This document shows positions 58,384 to 64,000 of a stretch of 64,000 nt of DNA, piece by piece (position 1 is the stretch's first letter; each line of letters opens with the position of its first letter). Source of the DNA: Lachnospiraceae bacterium (GTDB lineage: Bacteria > Bacillota > Clostridia > Lachnospirales > Lachnospiraceae); NCBI GenBank assembly GCA_910575035.1, contig CAJTDL010000025.1:1-64000 (forward strand), given 5' to 3'. The position numbers were made by a program, and so were the translations under genes. Under the pieces are notes generated by a model. That model searched no databases. It was not told where the DNA came from and saw only the letters and a list, made by a program, of their open reading frames with translations.

Positions 58384-59364
58384 ATGAAACTGGTGGAGAA
58401 TATCCTGACGAGGAACCCCTGCTACACGGCAGGGAGGAAGATCACGGTCAAGGGGCTGATGCTCCATTCCGTGGGCTGCTCGCAGCCGAAGGCATCCGCT
58501 TTCATCAATTCATGGAACAGCCCGGCGCATGACAGTTCCTGCGTCCACGGATTCATTGACGGGAACGATGGCACGGTGTACCAGACGCTTCCCTGGAACC
58601 ACCGTGGATGGCACTGCGGGAGCGGCAGCAGGGGCAGCGGGAACAATACCCATATCGGGGTGGAGATGTGCGAGCCTGCGTGTATCAAGTACACGGCAGG
58701 CTCAAACTTTATCTGCTCCGACATGGCCACGGCAAAAGCGGTGGCAAAAAGGACCTATGAGGCGGCGGTGGAGCTGTTTGCCATGCTCTGTAAGAAATAC
58801 AGCCTGGACCCGCTGGCGGACGGCGTGGTGATCTCACACAAGGAAGGACACAGCCGGGGCATAGCCAGCAACCATGGCGACCCGGAGCATCTGTGGGCGC
58901 AGCTTGATATGGGATATACGATGGACGGATTCCGTAAAGCGGTCAAAGCTGCTATGGGAGGAAAGCAGGAAACCGCCGGGAATCCGGAAACTGCCGGAGG
59001 GTGGTACCGTGTGCGGAAAGCATGGGCGGACGCATCCTCGCAGAAAGGGGCGTTCAAGTCGCTGGAGAAAGCAAAGAAATGCGCAGACGAAAATCCGGGA
59101 CATTCCGTTTTTGATGAATCCGGAAAAGCAGTGTACACCGGGGAGGCATTCCGGCCGTACCTTGTGCGGGTGTCCATCCCCGACCTGAACATCAGGAAAG
59201 GGCCTGGCACGGATAAGCCTAAGACCGGGAAGACCACAGGCGTGGGCAGTTTTACCATTGTGGAGGAGGCAGACGGCAAAGGCGCTTCCAAATGGGGGCT
59301 GCTGAAATCCTACCAGGAAAAGAGGGACGGCTGGATATCCTTGGATCACACCAGCCGGGTATAA
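58384..59364 (+). CDS. N-acetylmuramoyl-L-alanine amidase endolysin with SH3-like domain
   Basis: The 326-residue endolysin starts at ATG 58384 (MKLVENILTRNPCYTAGRKI), the start usual for the family. The PGRP/Amidase_2 domain has GLMLHSVGCSQP (first Zn ligand), WNHRGWHCG and VVISHKEGHSRGIASNHGDPEHLW. A linker and an SH3-type wall-binding domain (SIPDLNIRKGPGTDKPK to WISLDHTSRV) complete it. It cuts the glycan-peptide bond in peptidoglycan at lysis. Confidence 0.95.
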   Translation: MKLVENILTRNPCYTAGRKITVKGLMLHSVGCSQPKASAFINSWNSPAHDSSCVHGFIDGNDGTVYQTLPWNHRGWHCGSGSRGSGNNTHIGVEMCEPACIKYTAGSNFICSDMATAKAVAKRTYEAAVELFAMLCKKYSLDPLADGVVISHKEGHSRGIASNHGDPEHLWAQLDMGYTMDGFRKAVKAAMGGKQETAGNPETAGGWYRVRKAWADASSQKGAFKSLEKAKKCADENPGHSVFDESGKAVYTGEAFRPYLVRVSIPDLNIRKGPGTDKPKTGKTTGVGSFTIVEEADGKGASKWGLLKSYQEKRDGWISLDHTSRV

Positions 59365-59375
59365 AACAGGAGGCG

Positions 59376-59417
59376 GGGGCCTGCGGCATTTTTCCATGTG
59401 CCGCAGGCCCCTTTTTT
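59376..59417 (+). terminator. Terminator after the lysis cassette
   Basis: GGGGCCTGCGGCA at 59376-59388 pairs perfectly with TGCCGCAGGCCCC at 59399-59411, followed by TTTTTT. It closes the late operon. Confidence 0.92.
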
Positions 59418-59429
59418 CGGTGCAGACAA

Positions 59430-59545
59430 CACAATGCATCCGGAAAATGTTTGTGCATCTTATGGCGCAGAAATGAGTGGATAATCCTTTTAATCCGATT
59501 TAACATGGCACTACCCGCCAGGAATGGCGGCAAAAATATGAAGGA
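59430..59545 (+). promoter_or_regulatory. Dispersed promoter/leader element, copy H (diverged)
   Basis: TTGTGCATCTTATG at 59451-59464 resembles the hairpin right arm, GTGGATAATCC lies in the position of the extended -10, and CATGGCACTACC follows, ending in a CCGCCAGGAATGGCGG hairpin and AAGGAGG. It precedes the tiny gene at 59557. Confidence 0.5.
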
Positions 59546-59556
59546 GGCACACGCTT

Positions 59557-59619
59557 ATGGAAAAACAGAAGAAGGTATTTTACCCGCCACGCAGGGGGCG
59601 GCGGAAGGAGGGATGCTGA
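59557..59619 (+). CDS. Tiny basic peptide, 20 residues
   Basis: The frame encodes MEKQKKVFYPPRRGRRKEGC after a clear AAGGAGG ribosome site. The composition is very basic and the frame ends exactly at the start of the next gene. It may be a real small protein or a leader peptide. Confidence 0.5.
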   Translation: MEKQKKVFYPPRRGRRKEGC

Positions 59620-59897
59620 TGTTCACTGCGAAAGAACGCACACTTCTCACTTCCCCTTATTTCAGGCTCATCCGCCAGACGGATGACTTCTTTGAAATCC
59701 AGTCCAGATGCACGAAGCACTGCTGGATCGTCCAGAAACTTTCCTATGACCGGTATCCGGTCCGCATCTACCACAAGCACACAAAGGGGACGGCCTATTA
59801 CCATAAACACGGCCATGCCAACACGGTATCCTCCGCCGTCCGGCAGATCAAAAGCCACGATGTGTGGCAGCTAAACGGGAGGCGTGCCATGGCATAA
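59619..59897 (+). CDS. Small His-rich prophage protein
   Basis: The 92-residue protein starts at the ATG at 59619, seven bases after GGAGG. It contains FRLIRQTDDFFEIQSRCTKHCWIVQKL and IYHKHTKGTAYYHKHGHANTV, a compact His- and Lys-rich pattern that could bind metal or nucleic acid. I do not recognise the family. It follows the tiny peptide and is likely on the same transcript. Confidence 0.65.
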   Translation: MFTAKERTLLTSPYFRLIRQTDDFFEIQSRCTKHCWIVQKLSYDRYPVRIYHKHTKGTAYYHKHGHANTVSSAVRQIKSHDVWQLNGRRAMA

Positions 59898-60066
59898 AGA
59901 CCGGCGCGAATAGTGACAAGCCCGCGGCACATAAAATGTCGTGGGCCATTTTTTGATTTCAGGGGGTTCAGTTTTTCCGTCCCCGCGGCCTATATGTGAA
60001 AGATATTTTATCTGCAGCCGTCCGTTTCCAGGCGCTGCGGTGGCATATGGCAGGAGGTGTGCTTTC

Positions 60067-60492
60067 ATGACGGAGGAACAGAAAAGGAAGGTTTCAGACC
60101 TGCGGCGGGCAGGCATGGGATATACGGAGACGGCAAGGCAGGCCGGCGTGTCCAGGGATGCGGTGCGGAGCTTCTGCAGGAGAAACGGCCTGGCGGGGAA
60201 GGCGGCAGAGGACGGGCAGGCAGAGGGGCAGGCACAGGAAGGCTGCTGCCGGGAATGCGGGAAGCCGCTGCAGCAGAAGGAAGGGGTAAAACGGCGGGTG
60301 TTCTGCTCCAAGGAGTGCCGGGAGAAGTGGTGGCACAGCCATCCGGGGGAAGTCAGGCAGAGGGCAGTGTATTCCTTCACCTGCGCCGGGTGTGGGAAGC
60401 AGTTTGACGTCTATGGGGATTCCAGGAGGAAATACTGCTCCCACGGCTGTTATATAAAAGCCAGGTTTGGGGGAGGCGGCGCAGATGAGTGA
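60067..60492 (+). CDS. Helix-turn-helix plus zinc-knuckle protein
   Basis: The 141-residue protein has an N-terminal HTH (EEQKRKVSDLRRAGMGYTETARQAGVSRDAVRSF) and two C-terminal zinc-knuckle motifs (CCRECGKPLQQK with VFCSKECREKW, and CAGCGKQFDVYGDSRRKYCSHGCY). Such proteins lie just upstream of serine recombinases in many clostridial prophages, so I infer a regulatory or excision role. The ATG at 60067 follows CAGGAGG. It overlaps the next gene by eight bases. Confidence 0.75.
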   Translation: MTEEQKRKVSDLRRAGMGYTETARQAGVSRDAVRSFCRRNGLAGKAAEDGQAEGQAQEGCCRECGKPLQQKEGVKRRVFCSKECREKWWHSHPGEVRQRAVYSFTCAGCGKQFDVYGDSRRKYCSHGCYIKARFGGGGADE

Positions 60493-60661
60493 GGGGGAAT
60501 TCCGCGCGGAGATGCGCTACCGGATGTCGCTTGCCGTGGCGCGGGCGATGCTCGAAGAAGGCGCCATCACCGAAGAGGAATATTCGGAAATTGATACAAT
60601 ACTTTTGCAGAAACACCGTCCAATTTTGGGTACATTATTAGCGGGAAAACCCTTGCAATAA
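60485..60661 (+). CDS. Small SHOCT-like recombinase-associated protein
   Basis: The 58-residue protein is helical, with FRAEMRYRMSLAVARAMLEEGAITEEEYSEIDTILL, close to the short helix-turn-helix pattern of SHOCT-type domains. Its position directly before two serine recombinases suggests a recombination directionality or regulatory role. It overlaps the upstream gene by eight bases, and the first recombinase starts 45 bases after its stop. Confidence 0.68.
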   Translation: MSEGEFRAEMRYRMSLAVARAMLEEGAITEEEYSEIDTILLQKHRPILGTLLAGKPLQ

Positions 60662-60706
60662 GTGCGGTCTGGAGTGATGAATGGTAGCGGAAAGGAGTGG
60701 TTTCTA

Positions 60707-62260
60707 TTGAAGAAAATCAGCAAAATCGAGCCGGTTTTCCCTGCCCTGCCGGAGCGGAAGAAAGTGGCCGCTTATGCGAGGGTGTCCAGGGACACGGAGC
60801 GGCTCATGAATTCCGTTTCCGCACAGATAAGCCATTACAGCGCGCTCATCCAGAACAATCCGGAATGGGAATACGCGGGGGTATATGCGGACTGCGGGAT
60901 ATCCGGGACAGGGACGGCCAGGCGCGGCGAATTCTTAAGGATGCTCGCCGACTGCGAGGCGGGCAGGATCAACATCATCCTGACGAAATCCATCAGCCGC
61001 TTCGCAAGGAACACGGTCGACCTTCTGGAGACGGTCAGGCATTTGAAGTCCCTCGGCATCGAGGTGCGGTTCGAGAAGGAACATATCAATTCGCTTTCAG
61101 AGGATGGGGAGCTGATGCTCTCGCTCCTGGCGTCCTTTGCGCAGGAGGAGAGCCGGAGCATCTCGGAAAACGTGAAATGGGGAGTCAGGCGGCGGTTCCA
61201 GTCCGGCGAGATCGGGACGGCGAACAAGCACATCCTCGGATACCGGTATGATGAGGATGAGAAAAAATATGTCATCATACCGGAAGAGGCGGAAACAGTC
61301 CGCTGGATGTTCCAGATGTACATTGACGGCGTTTCCTTCCGCCGGATTGCGGAGAACATGAACAGGGTGGGCATCCGCACCACGCTTGGCAACGATTTCC
61401 AGGAAGCCTCGGTGCGGCAGCTCATTTTTAACGAGGTCTATGCCGGCGACATCCGGCGGCAGAAATGCTACATGGCGGACCCGATCACAAAAACGAAGGT
61501 GAAAAACTGCGGGGAGCTGCCACAATATTACATGGCGGACTGCCATGAAGCCATCATTGACCGGGAAACCTACGCAAAGGTCAAAGCGGAGATGGAGCGG
61601 CGGGCGGGGCTTGTCAATCCCACCTACCCTTTTACGGGGAAGATAAAGTGCGGCATCTGCGGGCAGGCGTTTACGAGGAAAAAGGGCAGGGTGAAAGGGA
61701 AAACCTATATACACTGGATATGCCGCTCCAAGAAGGAAACGGGCATGAGCTGCACAAGCGTGAATTTCAGCGAGGATGAATTAAAGCGGATTTCGGCACA
61801 GGCGCTTGGGATGGATGTGTTTGACGGTGCGGAGTTTGAAAAAGCCGTCCGGGGCATCACCGTCATGGAAAGCGGCGACCTGGAATTCCACCTCACCGGA
61901 GGGGAAACAAGGAATTGGAAGAACCTGCATCTGGACCCGCCCAGGCACATCGCAACAGTCACAGACTGCTTCCAGGAGAAGATCCGGTGCGCTGCCTGCG
62001 GGAATACATACCACCGGGTGAACGGGGCGGGGAAATGGGTGTACTGGTACTGCATCGGCAAGAAAAGGAAAAATGTGGAATGCCATAACCCGAACTACAC
62101 CGATTACAAGCTGCGGCAGGTTTCCGCATACATGATGGGGCTGGAGGAATTTGACGAAGCGGAGTTTGAGAATCAGGTGGAAGGCATCACGGCACTGGAG
62201 GATGGCAGCCTGGAATTCAATTTTTATGGAGGGAGGAAAGGGCGATGGCAAAGAGCGTGA
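60707..62260 (+). CDS. Large serine recombinase, first of two, with duplicated zinc-ribbon module
   Basis: The 517-residue protein has the resolvase domain AYARVSRDTERLMNSVS (catalytic Ser), KSISRFARNTVDLLETVRHLK and QEESRSISENVKWG, then a recombinase domain. The C-terminus has two zinc-ribbon modules in tandem: CGICGQAFTRKKG with ICRSKKETGMSC, and CAACGNTYHRVNG with CIGKKRKNVECHNP. Each is followed by a helix and an EFE-x-V-x-GI segment, which suggests an internal duplication. No coiled-coil insertion is seen. The TTG start at 60707 follows GGAAAGGAG. Confidence 0.95.
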   Translation: MKKISKIEPVFPALPERKKVAAYARVSRDTERLMNSVSAQISHYSALIQNNPEWEYAGVYADCGISGTGTARRGEFLRMLADCEAGRINIILTKSISRFARNTVDLLETVRHLKSLGIEVRFEKEHINSLSEDGELMLSLLASFAQEESRSISENVKWGVRRRFQSGEIGTANKHILGYRYDEDEKKYVIIPEEAETVRWMFQMYIDGVSFRRIAENMNRVGIRTTLGNDFQEASVRQLIFNEVYAGDIRRQKCYMADPITKTKVKNCGELPQYYMADCHEAIIDRETYAKVKAEMERRAGLVNPTYPFTGKIKCGICGQAFTRKKGRVKGKTYIHWICRSKKETGMSCTSVNFSEDELKRISAQALGMDVFDGAEFEKAVRGITVMESGDLEFHLTGGETRNWKNLHLDPPRHIATVTDCFQEKIRCAACGNTYHRVNGAGKWVYWYCIGKKRKNVECHNPNYTDYKLRQVSAYMMGLEEFDEAEFENQVEGITALEDGSLEFNFYGGRKGRWQRA

Positions 62261-63822
62261 TCACGATACCCGCCACGGTGAACAGGCACACGGCGGCACC
62301 AATAGGCAGCTACAAAAAGCGCAGGGTTGCGGCTTATGCCCGTGTTTCTACCGACCATGAGGAGCAGCAGAGCAGCTACGAGGCGCAGGTGGACTATTAC
62401 ACGAACTACATCAACGGGCGCGAGGATTGGGAATTCGTATCTGTATATGCGGACGAAGGCATAACCGGCTGTAACACGAAAAAGCGCGACGGATTCAACA
62501 AAATGGTGGAGGACGCGCTCTCCGGCGGCATCGACCTCATCATCACCAAGAGTGTCTCCCGCTTCGCAAGGAATACCGTGGACAGCCTCACCACCATCCG
62601 GAAGCTAAAGGAGAACAGGGTGGAGTGCTACTTTGAGAAAGAGAACATCTGGACATTTGACGGCAAGGGCGAGCTGCTCCTTACCATAATGTCCTCTCTG
62701 GCGCAGGAGGAGAGCCGGAGCATCTCGGAGAACTGCACCTGGGGGCAGAGGAAGCGTTTCGCGGACGGCAAGGTCACGGTGCCGTTCAAGCGGTTCCTCG
62801 GCTATGACCGGGGCGAGGATGGGAACCTCGTCATCAATGGGGAACAGGCGGAGACCGTCCGCAGGATTTACGGCCTTTTCCTGCAGGGACGCTCGCCCCA
62901 TGCAATCGCAAGGCTGCTGACGGCGGATGGCATCCCCTCGCCCGGCGGCAAGGAGGCGTGGTCATCCAGCACGGTCAAAAGCATCCTCACAAACGAAAAG
63001 TACAAAGGGGACGCGCTCCTGCAGAAAGTGTACACGGTGGACTTCCTCTCCAAAAAGAAGAAAGTGAATGAGGGCGAAGTGCCGCAGTATTATGTGGAGA
63101 ACAACCACCAGGCCATCATCAGTCCGTCCGTGTTCGAGGAGGCACAGCACCAGATGGCGGCCAGGCATTCCGGGAAGAACCGGGCGAGCAGCACGGGCGT
63201 GTTTTCCGGCCGGATAAAGTGCGCGGACTGCGGGGGCTGGTACGGCTCCAAGGTGTGGCACTCCAACAGCAAGTACAGAAAGACCATCTGGCAGTGCAAC
63301 CACAAGTTTGACGGCGGGGAGAAATGCGGCACGCCGCACCTTGATGAAGAAACCATCCAGGCGCTCTTCCTGAAAGCGGCCAATGCCGTCTTTGCGGAAA
63401 AAGACGGGGTGCGGGAGGATTACGATTCCATAAAAGACACGCTTTTTAATACCTCGGAACTGGAGGCGGAGCGCCTGCGGCTGCAGGAAGAGATGAACGT
63501 GGTGGCGGAACTGATCGAGCAGTGCGTGGCGGAGAACGCCCGCGTCGCCCTTGACCAGACGGAGTACCAGAAAAAGTATGACGGGCTGGCGGGGCGGTTC
63601 AACAGGGCGAAGGGGCGGCTTTCGGAAGTCAGCCAGGCCATCACGGAGCGGCAGGCGAAGCGGGAGAAGATCGGGAGGTTTGTTTCCTGCTTGGAAAAAC
63701 TGGATGGCCCGCTCACGGCATTTAAAGAGGATGACTGGTACAGCCTTGTGGAGTACGCAACGGTGTACAGCAGGGAGGACATCCGCGTCACTTTCAAGAA
63801 CGGGATGGAGATAAAAGCATGA
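62245..63822 (+). CDS. Large serine recombinase, second of two, probable integrase
   Basis: The 525-residue protein has the resolvase domain AAYARVSTDHEEQQSSYEAQV, KSVSRFARNTVDSLTTIRKLK and QEESRSISENCTWGQRK, then a recombinase domain with ARLLTADGIPSPGGKEAW, a zinc ribbon CADCGGWYGSKV with WQCNHKF, and a coiled coil (SELEAERLRLQEEMNVVAELIE). The full domain order is typical of phage integrases. It overlaps the first recombinase by 16 bases; the two may act together or as integrase and excision partner. Confidence 0.95.
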   Translation: MAKSVITIPATVNRHTAAPIGSYKKRRVAAYARVSTDHEEQQSSYEAQVDYYTNYINGREDWEFVSVYADEGITGCNTKKRDGFNKMVEDALSGGIDLIITKSVSRFARNTVDSLTTIRKLKENRVECYFEKENIWTFDGKGELLLTIMSSLAQEESRSISENCTWGQRKRFADGKVTVPFKRFLGYDRGEDGNLVINGEQAETVRRIYGLFLQGRSPHAIARLLTADGIPSPGGKEAWSSSTVKSILTNEKYKGDALLQKVYTVDFLSKKKKVNEGEVPQYYVENNHQAIISPSVFEEAQHQMAARHSGKNRASSTGVFSGRIKCADCGGWYGSKVWHSNSKYRKTIWQCNHKFDGGEKCGTPHLDEETIQALFLKAANAVFAEKDGVREDYDSIKDTLFNTSELEAERLRLQEEMNVVAELIEQCVAENARVALDQTEYQKKYDGLAGRFNRAKGRLSEVSQAITERQAKREKIGRFVSCLEKLDGPLTAFKEDDWYSLVEYATVYSREDIRVTFKNGMEIKA

Positions 63823-63831
63823 GGGCATACG

Positions 63832-63872
63832 TCCCCCGGAGCAGGGAAGAAAACGGCTTCGGGGGATTTTTC
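63832..63872 (+). terminator. Terminator after the recombinase genes
   Basis: TCCCCCGGAGC at 63832-63842 pairs with GCTTCGGGGGA at 63856-63866 (one wobble), followed by TTTTTCC. It ends the recombinase operon and probably lies close to the right end of the prophage. Confidence 0.85.
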
Positions 63873-63884
63873 CATGCCTCCTGC

Positions 63885-64000
63885 GGAAAAATCACGGAGT
63901 ATAGGAAAAATCGTGGAGTATGGGGAAAAATCACGGGGTATAGGAAAAATCATGGAGTATGATAAAAAATCGCGGGGTATCGGTAAAAAATCATGGGGTT
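63885..64000 (+). repeat. Six 19-20 bp tandem repeats at the right edge
   Basis: Units with consensus GGAAAAATCAYGGRGTATR begin at 63885, 63904, 63924, 63943, 63962 and 63982 and continue past the window. The period of 19-20 bp is close to two helical turns, so an iteron or recombinase/repressor-binding array is likely. No gene is visible here. Confidence 0.65.

Noticed and set aside
1-64000. CRISPR arrays, tRNA and rRNA genes
   Set aside because: The repeat sets seen are short-spaced, without unique spacers of uniform 30-40 bases, and no cloverleaf or rRNA pattern was recognised by eye.

Overview
The window suggests a Bacillota genome of the class Clostridia, most likely a gut Lachnospiraceae. 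The evidence is strong AAGGAGG ribosome sites, TTG and GTG starts, a Tn4451/TnpW-type mobilizable element, and an HK97-type prophage with DUF2800/DUF2815 replication genes. The species cannot be named from the sequence.

Region 1 (about 1-5.2 kb) is the remnant of an integrative mobilizable element. It holds a possible oriT, a DUF3847-like protein, a MobA/MobL relaxase whose frame opens on ATA, a CHC2 primase-like protein, a VapE-type SF3 helicase, a GGTTGAC repeat array, TnpW and the first 56 residues of a serine recombinase. Region 2 (5.2-6.1 kb) has no gene but carries two iteron-like arrays: six TGACCCCT boxes about 21 bp apart, and six TACTATCAG-type boxes in both orientations. It resembles an origin that has lost its initiator gene.

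Region 3 (6.1-14.4 kb) holds an HxlR regulator with a PEBP-fold protein. It then has a two-component system divergent from an operon for a lipoprotein, two FtsX-type permeases, an ABC ATPase and a membrane-anchored C39-like peptidase. A 12-bp inverted repeat between the divergent units is a candidate response-regulator operator. Region 4 (14.5-20.6 kb) is a second signalling locus. A LytTR regulator and GHKL kinase are translationally coupled to small proteins without clear function, followed by an orphan AT-rich gene, a membrane protein and a frameshifted gene.

Region 5 (about 21.3-63.8 kb) is a nearly complete siphovirus-type prophage. In order it has sigma-like and small early genes; a replication module of DUF2800 nuclease, HNH, DUF2815, family A DNA polymerase with an intein, P4-type primase-helicase, VRR-NUC and SNF2 helicase; HNH and terminase small subunit; two DNA methylases; an accessory island with an amidoligase and a gamma-glutamylcyclotransferase-like protein; terminase, portal, ClpP-type protease and capsid; connectors and tail with a -1 frameshift site; tail fibre; SymE-like gene on the opposite strand; holin and amidase; and two tandem serine recombinases at the right end.

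The most unusual signal is a promoter-plus-leader element of about 60-125 bp dispersed through the prophage. I count eight full or diverged copies, each in front of an accessory gene or gene group, including one reversed copy in front of the opposite-strand SymE-like gene. Others are the amidoligase/cyclotransferase pair, a C-terminal module shared by the amidoligase and a nearby protein, and GTTGAC dyads just 3' of both primase-helicase genes.
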